NCBI RefSeq assembly: GCF_040676675.1
Contig: NZ_JBFAPK010000011.1
Coordinates: 1 to 64,000, forward strand
Direction: 5' to 3'
Length of the DNA stretch: 64,000 nucleotides
From: JBFAPK01 sp040676675
Lineage (GTDB): Bacteria; Actinomycetota; Actinomycetes; Mycobacteriales; Micromonosporaceae
Position 1 is the first letter of the stretch, and each line of letters begins with the position of its first letter. Both the position numbers and the translations under genes were made by a program. Shown piece after piece: positions 24,327 through 33,469 of this stretch. Below the pieces are notes generated by a model. That model was given only the letters and a program-made list of their open reading frames with translations. It did no database searches and was not told where the DNA came from.

Positions 24327-25376
24327 ATGCCAACGCTGGCATCTGCACGACGAAGGTACGCGCGGCTGGCCGGCCTGCTGGCCGTGGCGGTCACGCTCGG
24401 GATCGCCGGCCTGCCGGCCGGTACGGCCACCGCCGCGCCGGTGCTCGTGGCAGCCCCCACCACGGACGACGAGGGCGGCTCCGCCAGCCTGCGGGAACAG
24501 CTCGACGCGGCGAGCAAGGGCTTCCTCGACGCCCAGACCGCGCTGGAGAACTCGACCAAGCGGCAGCAACAGCTCAACGCCCACCTGGAACAGCTCGCCG
24601 CCGAGCTGACCGTACGCAGCGGCAACATCGGCCAGCTGGCCGGGGTGGCGTACCGGACCGGGCGGCTCGGCCCCGTCTCGGCCCTGCTCGACAGCGACTC
24701 CCCGGACGGGTTCCTGGACCGGGCGACCGCGCTCTCGGCGGTGGCCAGCAACGAGGACCGGGCGCTGCGGGCGCTGCTCGACACCCGCGAGCAGGAGACC
24801 CGCGCGAAGGCGGCCGTCGAGGCCGAGATCCGGGAGCAGCGCCGCCAGCTCGACCAGATGGCCAAGCGCAAGCAGCAGGCCGAGCGGGCACTCGCCCTGG
24901 CCGGTGGCGGCGGGCCGAGCGCCGGGGTGAGCGGGGCCAGCTCCTCCTCGGCGAAGCCGGCGGCGCGCAACGCCGACGGCTCCTGGCCCAAGGAGTCGTG
25001 CAGCGTCAACGATCCCACCACCTCCGGCTGCATCACCCCCCGCACCCTGCACGCGATGAACGAGGCCAAGGCGGCGGGCTTCACCCGGTTCGTCTCCTGC
25101 CACCGCAACGGCGGCTCGGGCGAGCACCCCAAGGGGCGCGCCTGCGACTTCGCCGCGCAGAAGAACGGGTTCGGCGGGGTCGCGACCGGCGGCGACAAGA
25201 CGTACGGCAACAACCTGGCGGCGTACTTCGTGAAGAACGCGAACCGCCTCGGGGTGCTGTACGTGATCTGGTTCAAACAGATCTGGCTGCCGAGCAGCGG
25301 CTGGAAGGCGTACCAGAGCGGCAACGGGGACCCGTCCAGCGACCACACGAACCACGTACACCTCTCGGTGGTCTGA
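24327..25376 (+). CDS. secreted coiled-coil cell-wall protein with M15/VldE-like C-terminal domain
   Basis: 349 aa from the ATG at 24327, about 8 nt after GGAAGG. A Sec signal peptide (to about residue 40) is followed by a long coiled coil (about 55-200, rich in Gln/Glu/Lys/Arg), as in RipA-like peptidoglycan hydrolases. A Ser/Gly linker leads to a C-terminal domain with CHRNGGSGEHPKGRACDF and DHTNHVHLSVV. The His, Asp and His pattern resembles M15-type zinc peptidases or the ARB_07466/VldE-like fold. Under a c-di-AMP riboswitch, it fits cell-wall remodelling tied to osmotic state or germination. Peptidase activity is inferred. Confidence 0.85.
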   Translation: MPTLASARRRYARLAGLLAVAVTLGIAGLPAGTATAAPVLVAAPTTDDEGGSASLREQLDAASKGFLDAQTALENSTKRQQQLNAHLEQLAAELTVRSGNIGQLAGVAYRTGRLGPVSALLDSDSPDGFLDRATALSAVASNEDRALRALLDTREQETRAKAAVEAEIREQRRQLDQMAKRKQQAERALALAGGGGPSAGVSGASSSSAKPAARNADGSWPKESCSVNDPTTSGCITPRTLHAMNEAKAAGFTRFVSCHRNGGSGEHPKGRACDFAAQKNGFGGVATGGDKTYGNNLAAYFVKNANRLGVLYVIWFKQIWLPSSGWKAYQSGNGDPSSDHTNHVHLSVV

Positions 25377-25389
25377 TCCGGAACGCCCA

Positions 25390-25430
25390 TCGTGGTCCGT
25401 CACCCGCGCCGAGCGGGTGACGGACCACGA
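25390..25430. terminator. bidirectional terminator
   Basis: An 18-bp perfect stem with a 5-nt GCCGA loop (TCGTGGTCCGTCACCCGC and complement). It sits between convergent genes, 13 bp after one stop and 8 bp before the other. Confidence 0.85.
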
Positions 25431-25438
25431 CCGCGTGG

Positions 25439-26668
25439 TCAGCAGCCGATCCGGGCGCCGCCCACGGCCACGTCGTCGAACCAGAGCGTGTCCGCGCCCT
25501 CGCCGTAGCTCTCCCAGCCGATCCGCAGGTCGGTCAGGCTCGGGCGCCAGTTGGCCCGGCCGAGCCACTGCGAGTCCACGTCGTGCGTGGGCGTACCGTC
25601 GGCCGTCAGCCCGGTCACCGCGCTACCGTCCACCCAGGTCTGCAGGCGCCCCTGCGTCCCGTCCACCATGAACTCGACGCAGCTCCACCGGTTGGTGGCC
25701 AGCGGCACGCTCAGCGCCACCCCGGCCGGGCTCTGTTCGGGCAGCGTGGCGTCGTCCGAGGCGCGGTTCCACTGCAACGCCCCGTTCTGGCCGCCCATCC
25801 GCAGGTCCCGGTTGCCGTCGTTGGCGTCCCGCATGGCCAGGAAGGTCACGTGCTGGGCGGGCAGCGCCGTGGTGTGGCGGACCCAGAACCGCCCGTACCG
25901 CACCGCGCCGAGGCCGCTCAGGTCCCGGTTGGCCCGCACGAAGACGTGGTTGCAGTAGCCGGCGGTGCCCGAGATCCGTACCGACTTGCCGCCCTGGTGC
26001 GCGGTGCCGCTGTCGATCGAGGCGGTGCCGCTGCCCTGGCAGTCGGGGTAGTTCAGTCCCCAGTTGCCCGACGGGACCGTGCCCGTCTGGGACTCGAAGC
26101 CGTCGCAGAACGCCGCCGAGCCGCAGCCGGCCGGCGGTGGGGTCGTCGGCGGCGCGGTGGTGGGCGGGGCCGTCGTGGGCGGGGCCGTGGTCGGCGGCGC
26201 GCTCGTGGGCGGGGCCGTGGTCGGCGGTACGGTCGGACCGCCCCCGTTGCAGGGGGTGCCGTTGAGCGCGAAGCCCGTCGGCGCGGCGTTGCTCGACGCG
26301 TACGTGCCCTGCACCCCGAACTCGGTGCTGCCGCCGGCCGGCAGGCTGCCGTTCCAGGCGACGTTCGTGGCGGTGACCTGCGCGCCGGACTGGGTCACCT
26401 GGGCGCTCCAGGCGCTGGTGATCCGCTGGTCCCCCGGATAGGTCCAGGTGACCGTCCAGCCGTTGACGGCGCTGTCGCCGGCGGTGACGCGTATGTTGGC
26501 GGTGAACCCGCCGGGCCACTGGTTGACGCGGTAGTCGACCTGGCAGCCGGCGGCCGCCTGGGCGGACGGTGCCAGCGTCAGGCTTGCGGTGGTGACGGCG
26601 CTCGCGGCCAGGACGGTCGCCGTGACGACGGCCAGGGGCACGCGGCGGTGCGGTAGGGAAACCCTCAT
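25439..26668 (-). CDS. secreted CBM2 protein with Cip1-like domain
   Basis: 409 aa from the ATG at 26668 (GGAAGGA upstream). Signal peptide to about residue 38, then a CBM2 cellulose-binding module (CQVDYRVNQWPGGFTANI through a closing Cys in GTPCNGG). A Pro/Thr linker (repeated PPTTA) leads to a C-terminal jelly-roll-like domain. That domain has GNWGLNYPDCQGSGT, GYCNHVFVRA and WLGRANWRPSLTDLRIGWE, like the core of fungal Cip1, which is related to glucuronan lyases. It is likely a secreted plant-cell-wall-acting lyase or accessory protein. It converges on the cell-wall protein gene. Confidence 0.85.
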   Translation of the reverse strand: MRVSLPHRRVPLAVVTATVLAASAVTTASLTLAPSAQAAAGCQVDYRVNQWPGGFTANIRVTAGDSAVNGWTVTWTYPGDQRITSAWSAQVTQSGAQVTATNVAWNGSLPAGGSTEFGVQGTYASSNAAPTGFALNGTPCNGGGPTVPPTTAPPTSAPPTTAPPTTAPPTTAPPTTPPPAGCGSAAFCDGFESQTGTVPSGNWGLNYPDCQGSGTASIDSGTAHQGGKSVRISGTAGYCNHVFVRANRDLSGLGAVRYGRFWVRHTTALPAQHVTFLAMRDANDGNRDLRMGGQNGALQWNRASDDATLPEQSPAGVALSVPLATNRWSCVEFMVDGTQGRLQTWVDGSAVTGLTADGTPTHDVDSQWLGRANWRPSLTDLRIGWESYGEGADTLWFDDVAVGGARIGC

Positions 26669-26974
26669 GGGTACGGGTCCTTCCGGGACTGCCGCCGCCG
26701 GCGACCCGGGACCGGGCGCCGGCAGCGTGCTGCTGCGACGACAGTGCGGCCCGCACCGACCCGCCGATCATGTCTCGGGTGTGCTTGCGGCCGCTGCCCG
26801 GCTCCGGCGACTTCCGATCCACCGGGGGCGGACCGGCCAGCCCGTGCCCGGTCGTCCCCGCGATGGCGCCCGCGGCAATCCTAGTGACGACTGTCGATGC
26901 AATCAATCCCGCGAGGGTCGGCCGCCAGGTCCCCGGCCGGTGGTGTGCGCCGCCGCCCGCCGCGGAGCGGCGGC
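26669..26974. other. intergenic region before the CBM2-Cip1 gene
   Basis: 306 bp between two minus-strand genes. It must carry the promoter of the CBM2-Cip1 gene. An AT-richer patch lies near 26876-26912. I see no clear palindrome of the LacI type and no gene. Confidence 0.4.
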
Positions 26975-28384
26975 TCAGCCCCGGGACGCGGCCAGCGGCT
27001 CGCCCGCCTCCCGCGCCGCCGGTACCGCCGTCGCGCGGCCCGGACGCAGCCCGAACCAGACGAGCGCGACGCTGACCAGGGTCACCGCCACCGCGACGAC
27101 CAGGGCACGGTGGATGCCGGCCAACTCCGGGCTCCGCGTCGCGGCGATCGCGCTCAGGATCGGGATGCCGATCGTGATGGCGAAGTTCTGGGTCATCGTC
27201 GTGAGGCCGGTGGCCAGACCCTGCTCCTCGTTCGGCAGGCCGGACGTGCCGGTGACCGTGTAGGCCACGATCGACGTCACGTGCCCGAAGAAGCCGACGA
27301 GCAGCGCGGGGATCAGGATGACCAGCCCCAGACGGTCGGCGCCCATGAAGATCAGCGGGACCGTGGCGAGGCCCTGTACGGTCAGGCCCGCCGGCAGCAC
27401 CCTGCGGTAGCCGTACCGGCCGATGAGGCGACCGGCGATCGGGCCCGCGAGCACCGCCGCCAGGCCCGGGACGCCGAAGACCAGGCCGGTGACGAGCGGG
27501 TCGAACCCGAGGACGTTCTGGAGGTAGAGCGTCATCATGAAGATCATCGCCGTCTCCATGCTGAACACCACGAGACCGGCGTAGTTGCCCCACTTCACCG
27601 TCGGGCGCCCGAGGATGCGGACCGGGGCGAGCGGCGCGGGGGCGCGCAGCTCGATCACCCAGAACGCGACCAGCAGCACGACACCGACGACCCCCGCGAC
27701 GACGCTCCGCTCGATGATCGCGTAGACGGCGGCGAGCAGGCCGCCGGTCACGGCGACCGCGCCGGGCACATCCAGCCTGACCCGGTCGGGCACCCTGCTC
27801 TCGGCGACCAGGAACGGCGTGAGCACGAGGATGGCCACGGCCACGGGCACGTTGATGAAGAACGCCGAGCGCCAGCTCAGCAGGCCGACCAGGGTGCCGC
27901 CGACGAGCGCGCCGATGGTGAAGCCGCCGGAGAGCAGCGCGCCGTTGAGGCCCAGGACGCGGTCCCGGGTCGCGCCCTCCTCGAACGTGGTGGTGAGCAG
28001 GGAGAGCGAGGCCGGGATCGACAGGGCGGTGGAGAGGCCCTGGAGCGCGCGGGCGGTCAGGAGCATCTCCGGGTTCGCGGCGAAGCCGCCGAGCACCGAG
28101 GCCCCGGCGAGCAGGACCATGCCCGACAGGAACATCCGGCGCCGGCCGAACAGGTCCGCCAGCCGCCCGAAGAGCAGGGTGAAGCCCGCCGCGGGCAGCG
28201 CGTACGCGGAGGCGACCCAGGGCAGCCCGGCCAACCCCAGCCCGACGCCGGCACCGACCTCCGGCAGCGCGACGTTCAGGATCGAGAAGTCGACGGAGAG
28301 CATGAACCCGGCGCCGAGCAGGACGAACAGGATCAACCGCTGCCGTCCGGTGAAGCGTGGCGGCGAGGCCGTGTCGGCGGTCAT
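26975..28384 (-). CDS. MFS drug transporter, DHA2-type (14 helices)
   Basis: 469 aa from the ATG at 28384 (GAAAGGGA upstream). About 14 hydrophobic helices are evident. The loop 2-3 motif is GRLADLFGRRRMF, helix I has the family motif VDFSILNVALPE, and a motif-C-like stretch (ALLSGGFTIGALVGG) lies in helix 5. These mark proton-driven DHA2/EmrB-QacA exporters. Two strong palindromic sites precede the gene, but no repressor gene lies next to it. The substrate is unknown. Confidence 0.92.
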   Translation of the reverse strand: MTADTASPPRFTGRQRLILFVLLGAGFMLSVDFSILNVALPEVGAGVGLGLAGLPWVASAYALPAAGFTLLFGRLADLFGRRRMFLSGMVLLAGASVLGGFAANPEMLLTARALQGLSTALSIPASLSLLTTTFEEGATRDRVLGLNGALLSGGFTIGALVGGTLVGLLSWRSAFFINVPVAVAILVLTPFLVAESRVPDRVRLDVPGAVAVTGGLLAAVYAIIERSVVAGVVGVVLLVAFWVIELRAPAPLAPVRILGRPTVKWGNYAGLVVFSMETAMIFMMTLYLQNVLGFDPLVTGLVFGVPGLAAVLAGPIAGRLIGRYGYRRVLPAGLTVQGLATVPLIFMGADRLGLVILIPALLVGFFGHVTSIVAYTVTGTSGLPNEEQGLATGLTTMTQNFAITIGIPILSAIAATRSPELAGIHRALVVAVAVTLVSVALVWFGLRPGRATAVPAAREAGEPLAASRG

Positions 28385-28844
28385 ACGTACGTGTCCCTTT
28401 CTTGGAGAACGCGGCATCCGGCGGTCCGTTCGCGGCCCGGTCGAACAGACGACCTGGTCAGGGCGTACGCCACCCTCAAGAGCAAGCCAAGACTTGCACA
28501 TCAGATTCCTATGCGCAAGCCAAGGCTTGCACTTTGCTGACCGAGGTCTCCGGGTACACGGGGTAGGGGGTCAACCGGCCGGGCCGGGACCACCCGCCGC
28601 GCGGCCGCTGAACCTCGCCCCATCGCCCAACGGCGTCGTCGACGCGCACAGAAAGACCTCCCCTCGCGGCCACGTCCCTTGCCGGCGGCAGGCAGGGGCC
28701 GACGAGTTGACCGGTGCCGCATCAACGCCACCGCGGTGGGTATCCGATCAAGGACGCTGCGGTTCCGGACGGGAACGGCATTTCCAGGTCTGGGCGCGGC
28801 AACGTGAAGGAACAGCCCGAGTCAGCGATATGGGGGCAACCGAG
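28385..28844. other. divergent region between the MFS and hydrolase genes
   Basis: A 460-bp gap holding the paired operators and both promoters. Short open frames here are Arg-rich with no family resemblance. Confidence 0.5.
28482..28530. promoter_or_regulatory. paired palindromic operators before the MFS gene
   Basis: GCAAGCCAAGGCTTGC (28515-28530) is a perfect 16-bp palindrome. GCAAGCCAAGACTTGC (28482-28497) differs at one base. Their centres are 33 bp apart, about three helix turns, which favours cooperative binding on one face of the DNA by a TetR/MarR-type dimer. Confidence 0.75.
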
Positions 28845-29642
28845 ATGTCGACGTCGATTCCAGTCGTCCTCATCCACGGACTGTGGATTCACTCGAATTC
28901 GTGGCAAGGGTGGATGGATCTCTACCGTCAGGCCGGATACGACCCCATCGCTCCGGGATGGCCGGGCGACTCCGGCAGCGTGGATGAAACACGCCAGAAC
29001 TCCGAGGCCGTCGGGGACCAGGGCCTCGACGACATCACGGCAAGTTACATCGATGTGATCGAAGGCCTCGACGCCAAGCCGATCGTCATCGGCCACTCCT
29101 TCGGTGGCGTGGTCGCCCAGAAACTTCTGGCCGACGGCTACGCGGCCGCTTGTATCGTCATCGACCCAGCTCAGATCAAGGGGGTCAAGGCCGTACCGCT
29201 CTCCCAGATCCGCTCGGGTTTTCCGGTGCTGTCCAAGCCGAGCAACAAACACAAGGCGGTTGTGCTGAGCCAGCATCAGTTCCGGTATGCCTTCGGCAAT
29301 GCCATCCCCGAGAGCGAATCGGACGAACTGTTCAACCGCTGGGCCATCCCCGGCCCCGGCAAACCGCTCTTCGAGGCGAGCACCGCCAACTTCAAGAAGA
29401 CATCTCCGGCAGCGGTGGACACGAAGACGGACAGTCGCGGACCACTGCTCATCATCGGCGGAGGAAGTGATCACACCGCCCCGGAGAGCATCGCCAAGGC
29501 GACCCGCAAGCTCTATGGCGACTCCAACGCCACCACCGACTTCCAGTCGTTCCCCGACCGCGGCCACTCACTGGTCTTCGATCACGGCTGGCGTGAGATC
29601 GCGGACTACACGCTCGCGTGGCTCAAACGTCAGGGCCTTTGA
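28845..29642 (+). CDS. alpha/beta hydrolase
   Basis: 265 aa from the ATG at 28845 (GGGGGC 7 nt upstream); an in-frame ATG at 28830 is possible. VVLIHGLWIHSNSW gives the oxyanion HG motif, GHSFGG the nucleophile elbow Ser, GGGSDHTAP the acid Asp region and DRGHSLVFDHG the catalytic His. No signal peptide, so it is cytoplasmic. It resembles small esterase/haloperoxidase-like hydrolases. Codon third positions are less GC-rich than in its neighbours (for example ATT, TCG, AAT, GAT), a sign of possible recent acquisition. Confidence 0.88.
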   Translation: MSTSIPVVLIHGLWIHSNSWQGWMDLYRQAGYDPIAPGWPGDSGSVDETRQNSEAVGDQGLDDITASYIDVIEGLDAKPIVIGHSFGGVVAQKLLADGYAAACIVIDPAQIKGVKAVPLSQIRSGFPVLSKPSNKHKAVVLSQHQFRYAFGNAIPESESDELFNRWAIPGPGKPLFEASTANFKKTSPAAVDTKTDSRGPLLIIGGGSDHTAPESIAKATRKLYGDSNATTDFQSFPDRGHSLVFDHGWREIADYTLAWLKRQGL

Positions 29643-30111
29643 CCGGCCCGCGTGCCGATACTTCGCACGCCCCGGCCACGGCATTGGAATGGGCCGGCGC
29701 GCACTTCGCGCGCCGGCCCCCACGCCCGTCCGGTCAGGACGGCGCGGATCGGTCGGACGCGGTCAGCGGTCGACGGCGAGCCGCCCGTTCCAGTCCCCGG
29801 CGCGCCGCGGCCTGGAGTCACCGAAGGTCCCGACGGCCGACGTTGAGGCGGATCCCCACAACCCCGTGACCCGCCTCAACGACGTCGAGGACATCGCCTC
29901 GACGATCGGGTTTCACCACCGCCTCGCCGTCCCGGACGCACCGGACGGAGCTGCGGGCGGCGGTTGCCCACGCCCGCGACACCAGCACCGCGCCGGCGCC
30001 AGCGGTCGAGCACGCCGGCACCCCGTTTGGTGGTGCCGGCGCCCTGCGGATCGGACCGCCGAGGGGGAGAGAGCGTTTTCAACCCTAGGCAGCAGAGGGC
30101 CAGGACCGAAA

Positions 30112-30125
30112 AGAGAGCGCTCTCT
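30112..30125. promoter_or_regulatory. LacI-family operator
   Basis: AGAGAGCGCTCTCT is a perfect 14-bp palindrome with the GAGCGCTC centre used by CebR-like repressors of actinobacterial polysaccharide-degradation genes. It lies 214 bp upstream of the GH81 start. The regulator is not in the window. Confidence 0.7.
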
Positions 30126-30288
30126 CAGATATATCCCGCCCCGACGAGCACTGTCAACGCCACGGGACCGCGCGAGGAGAAACACGGCAAACATGCCGTC
30201 GACACATTGACAGCCGCCACGGTCACTGGTGATCTCTCGGCAAAGCTCGGTCAACGCGTGGGAAAACCGCCACGTGCCACCCCCACCC

Positions 30289-30320
30289 GGGAGCCTCCAC
30301 CGTCCCCACCGGAGGCTCCC
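30289..30320 (+). promoter_or_regulatory. leader hairpin with alternative pairing to the ribosome site
   Basis: GGGAGCCTCC (30289-30298) pairs perfectly with GGAGGCTCCC (30311-30320), 19 nt before the GH81 ATG. The same GCCTCC could instead pair with the true ribosome site GGAGGC at 30330-30335. Two mutually exclusive states are thus possible. Function is inferred. Confidence 0.45.
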
Positions 30321-30338
30321 CCCGTCACCGGAGGCAGC

Positions 30339-33300
30339 ATGAACCCGCCCGTCCGTGGCGCCGTACCCGGCGACCACCACCGGGGCGCGATCGCCCGTCT
30401 CACCACCAGGAACACCCGCCGCGGCAGGAGCGTCCGCCCCCGCTCCGGACTCGCCGCCGTCGCCGTGGTCGCGCTCGCGGCCGGCACGCTCGCCCTGGGC
30501 GTGGCCGGTACCGCCGGCGCCGCCCCGGTCGGCGCCGGCAGCTACACCACCACCCGCCCGGCCGGCGCCGCCGCCCCGGCCGGCTGCGCCGACCTCGCCA
30601 CCAACCCGCGCCGCTACCTCACCGCCAACGCGCCGGCCGGCGCCCTGCCCACCAACGACTGGTGGTCGTCGCTGGTCTTCAAGAAGTTCGACTGCGCCTA
30701 CTCCGAGCCGCTGCACGCCCACCCGATGTCGTTCGACACCGGCGCGGGCGGGCTCGGGGTCGGATACCCCACGCAGGTCACCGTCTCCGGCACGCCCACC
30801 ACGGTCGGCGAGTACCACTTCCCCTACTCGGCCGACTTCACCCTCGGCGTACGCGGCCTCAACTCCCCCGACGTCAAGGTCGACGGCTGGAGCGACTGGA
30901 CGGTCACACCGTACTGGTCGGACGGCGCCCGTACGCTGAGGGCGACCATCGGGCACGGGCTGCCCTTCGTCTACGCGCAGGCCACCGGCGGCGACGCCCT
31001 GCTCTCCCTCACCGCCGCGCCGACCGTCTGGGCCAACACCGGCGGCCGGATCGGCTTCACCGTCCGCGGGCACGACTACGCGGCCTTCGCCCCGACGGGC
31101 GCGACCTGGACGGTCAGCGGCAACACGGTCGCCTCGACCCTCGCCGGGCGCGGCTACTTCTCGGTGGCGGTGCTGCCGACCACGGCCTCCAGCTCGGCGG
31201 CCGAGCGGACGGCCCTGCTGGACAGCTACGGCCGGTACGCCCACGCGCACGTGACGGGCACCCGGGTCGGCTGGAGCTACAACCAGGCGTCGAGCGTGGT
31301 CACCGCCACCTACTCGGTCACCACGACGCCCCGCGAGGGGACCGAGCGCGGCACGGTGATCTCGCTCTACCCGCACCAGTGGAAGAACCTCGCCGGCGGT
31401 ACGCCGATCGCGCAGACGTACGTCTCGCCGCGCGGCGCGATGCGCACGCTGGTCGGGGCCGGCGAGTTCAGCACGGCGATCCGCTACCAGGGCGTACTGC
31501 CGGAGATCCCGGCCGTCGCCACCTCGACCGGCGCCGACCTGGCCACCCTCGGCGGCTACCTGGACCAGGCCGCCGCCGGCGACCCGCTCGCGGGCTTCGG
31601 CAACGACACGTACTGGACGGGCAAGGGGCTGGGCCGGGCCGCCCGGCTCGCGGAGATCGCCGACCAACTGGGCCGGACCGCGCAGCGGGACCACTTCCTC
31701 GGCGCGATCCGCTCCCGGCTGACCGACTGGTTCACCGCCTCCACCGGCGAGACCGGCCGGCTGTTCCACTACGACCAGGCGTGGGGCACGCTCGTGGGCT
31801 ACCCCGCCTCGTACGGTTCGGACGCCGAGCTCAACGACCACCACTTCCACTACGGCTACTACATCGCGGCCGCCGCCACGCTGGCCAAGTTCGACCCGGC
31901 CTGGGCCAGCACCGGCCAGTACGGCGGCATGGTGAACCTGCTGATCCGCGACGCCAACAACCCCGACCGCGCCGACCCGATGTTCCCGTTCCTGCGGGAC
32001 TTCGACATCTTCGCCGGCCACGACTGGGCCTCCGGCCACGCCGCCTTCGGCGCCGGGAACAACCAGGAGTCCTCGTCGGAGGGGATGAACTTCGCCAACG
32101 CGCTGATCCAGTGGGGGTTGGCCACCGGCAACGCGGCGGTACGCGACGCCGGGCTTTTCATCTACACCACCCAGGCGCAGGCGATCCAGGAGTACTGGTT
32201 CGACTCGGCCGACCAGAACTTCCCGGCCCAGTTCGGCCACCGCGCCCTCGGCATGGTCTGGGGCGACGGCGGGGCGTACGCGACCTGGTTCAGCGGCGAG
32301 CCCGAGATGATCCAGGGGATCAACCTGCTGCCGATCACCGGCGGCTCGAACTACCTCGGCTACCGCCCCGGCTACGTCGCCACCAACTGGAACGAACTGG
32401 TCACCAACAACGGCGGTCCGCCGACCGTGTGGCAGGACGTGCTCTGGTCGTTCCAGGCCATGAACAGCGGCGACACGGCGCTGGCGAACCTGCGGGCCAA
32501 CCCCGGGTACGCCCCGGAGGAGGGCGAGAGCCGGGCGCACACGTTCCACTGGATCCGCAACCTCGCCGCGCTCGGGCAGGTGGACACCTCGGTCACCGCG
32601 AACACCCCGCTCTACGCCGTCTTCGTCAAGGGCGGGGCCCGGACGTACGTGGCCGCCAACATCACCGGCAGCCCGATCACGGTGACCTTCTCGGACGGCC
32701 GTACGCTCAGCGTCCCGGCCGGACGGACCGCGACCACCGGCGCGTTCACCTGGAGCGGCGGCAACGCCGGGGGCGGCACACCGCCCACGACCACCCCGAC
32801 GGCCACGCCCACCGCGACCCCGACGGCCACGCCCACCGCCACGCCGACCCCGACCGGCCCGCCGGTCCGGTCGAACCTGCTCTACCTGCGCTCCGGCGGC
32901 GCGCTCTCGGGTACGCCGGGCGGCGCCGCGACGACGGTGACGATCCCGGCGGCGAACGGCAACTACGACGGGACCCCGCACAACCCGGTCACCTCGACGG
33001 TCTGCGGGTTGACCGGAACGTACAACTCCGGGGCGACGGCGTTCACGCTGCACGTCGACTCCGGCAGCGCGGTCGCCAACGCGGTCCAGGCCCGGATCTC
33101 GTACGACTTCACCGGCTCGGGCAGCTACTCACGGGTGGAGACGTACCAGTACTTCGCCACCGACCCGGTGCCGGGCACGGAGGCGTACACGCAGGCCAGC
33201 GGGGTACGGTCGACCACCGGCGGCTTCGCGGCGCTGGCGAACGGCTGCGTCCGGATCGAGGTCTGGAGCGCGATCGGCTCCGCCGCCTCGACGGTACGGG

Positions 33301-33359
33301 TCGACGCGAGCGCCACGGACGGCCGGCAGTCGACGGTGACGATCCCGTTCACGCTGTAG
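30339..33359 (+). CDS. secreted GH81 endo-beta-1,3-glucanase with C-terminal binding module
   Basis: 1006 aa from the ATG at 30339 (GGAGG upstream). A long basic n-region is followed by a Sec signal (AAVAVVALAAGTLALGVAGTAGAA, about 40-65). The GH81 domain spans about 85-800 and includes LPTNDWWSSLVFKK, YGSDAELNDHHFHYGYYI (catalytic Asp region) and GNNQESSSEGMNFANA with the catalytic Glu pair. A TPTATPTA linker leads to a 160-residue beta-rich module, probably a beta-glucan-binding CBM (CBM56-like). It should hydrolyse beta-1,3-glucan such as fungal cell walls. It is controlled by a LacI-type site. Confidence 0.92.
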   Translation: MNPPVRGAVPGDHHRGAIARLTTRNTRRGRSVRPRSGLAAVAVVALAAGTLALGVAGTAGAAPVGAGSYTTTRPAGAAAPAGCADLATNPRRYLTANAPAGALPTNDWWSSLVFKKFDCAYSEPLHAHPMSFDTGAGGLGVGYPTQVTVSGTPTTVGEYHFPYSADFTLGVRGLNSPDVKVDGWSDWTVTPYWSDGARTLRATIGHGLPFVYAQATGGDALLSLTAAPTVWANTGGRIGFTVRGHDYAAFAPTGATWTVSGNTVASTLAGRGYFSVAVLPTTASSSAAERTALLDSYGRYAHAHVTGTRVGWSYNQASSVVTATYSVTTTPREGTERGTVISLYPHQWKNLAGGTPIAQTYVSPRGAMRTLVGAGEFSTAIRYQGVLPEIPAVATSTGADLATLGGYLDQAAAGDPLAGFGNDTYWTGKGLGRAARLAEIADQLGRTAQRDHFLGAIRSRLTDWFTASTGETGRLFHYDQAWGTLVGYPASYGSDAELNDHHFHYGYYIAAAATLAKFDPAWASTGQYGGMVNLLIRDANNPDRADPMFPFLRDFDIFAGHDWASGHAAFGAGNNQESSSEGMNFANALIQWGLATGNAAVRDAGLFIYTTQAQAIQEYWFDSADQNFPAQFGHRALGMVWGDGGAYATWFSGEPEMIQGINLLPITGGSNYLGYRPGYVATNWNELVTNNGGPPTVWQDVLWSFQAMNSGDTALANLRANPGYAPEEGESRAHTFHWIRNLAALGQVDTSVTANTPLYAVFVKGGARTYVAANITGSPITVTFSDGRTLSVPAGRTATTGAFTWSGGNAGGGTPPTTTPTATPTATPTATPTATPTPTGPPVRSNLLYLRSGGALSGTPGGAATTVTIPAANGNYDGTPHNPVTSTVCGLTGTYNSGATAFTLHVDSGSAVANAVQARISYDFTGSGSYSRVETYQYFATDPVPGTEAYTQASGVRSTTGGFAALANGCVRIEVWSAIGSAASTVRVDASATDGRQSTVTIPFTL

Positions 33360-33409
33360 TTCGTCCCCGCGAAAGTTCGTTCCGCGAAAAGTTCGTTCCC
33401 GTGAATGAG

Positions 33410-33437
33410 GAAGGGCCCCTCGGTCGAGGGGCCCTTC
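33410..33437. terminator. terminator between GH81 and snapalysin genes
   Basis: GAAGGGCCCCTCG-GT-CGAGGGGCCCTTC, a 13-bp perfect stem followed by TTCG, between convergent genes. It is preceded by a tandem GTTCGTTCC/CGAAA repeat at 33365-33400. Confidence 0.85.
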
Positions 33438-33469
33438 TTCGACCCGCTGGGCGGCGCGGGTCGGGCGTG

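Larger units (their letters stand above)
29643..30338. other. long upstream region of the GH81 gene
   Basis: 696 bp without a convincing gene. It holds a LacI-type operator (30112-30125), a degenerate half-site (GAGAGCGTTTTC near 30070), a TTGACA hexamer at 30207 with a weak -10 (TGATCT) 17 bp on, and a 6-bp hairpin ACGGCA-AACA-TGCCGT (30184-30199). A leader hairpin lies next to the start. Confidence 0.55.
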
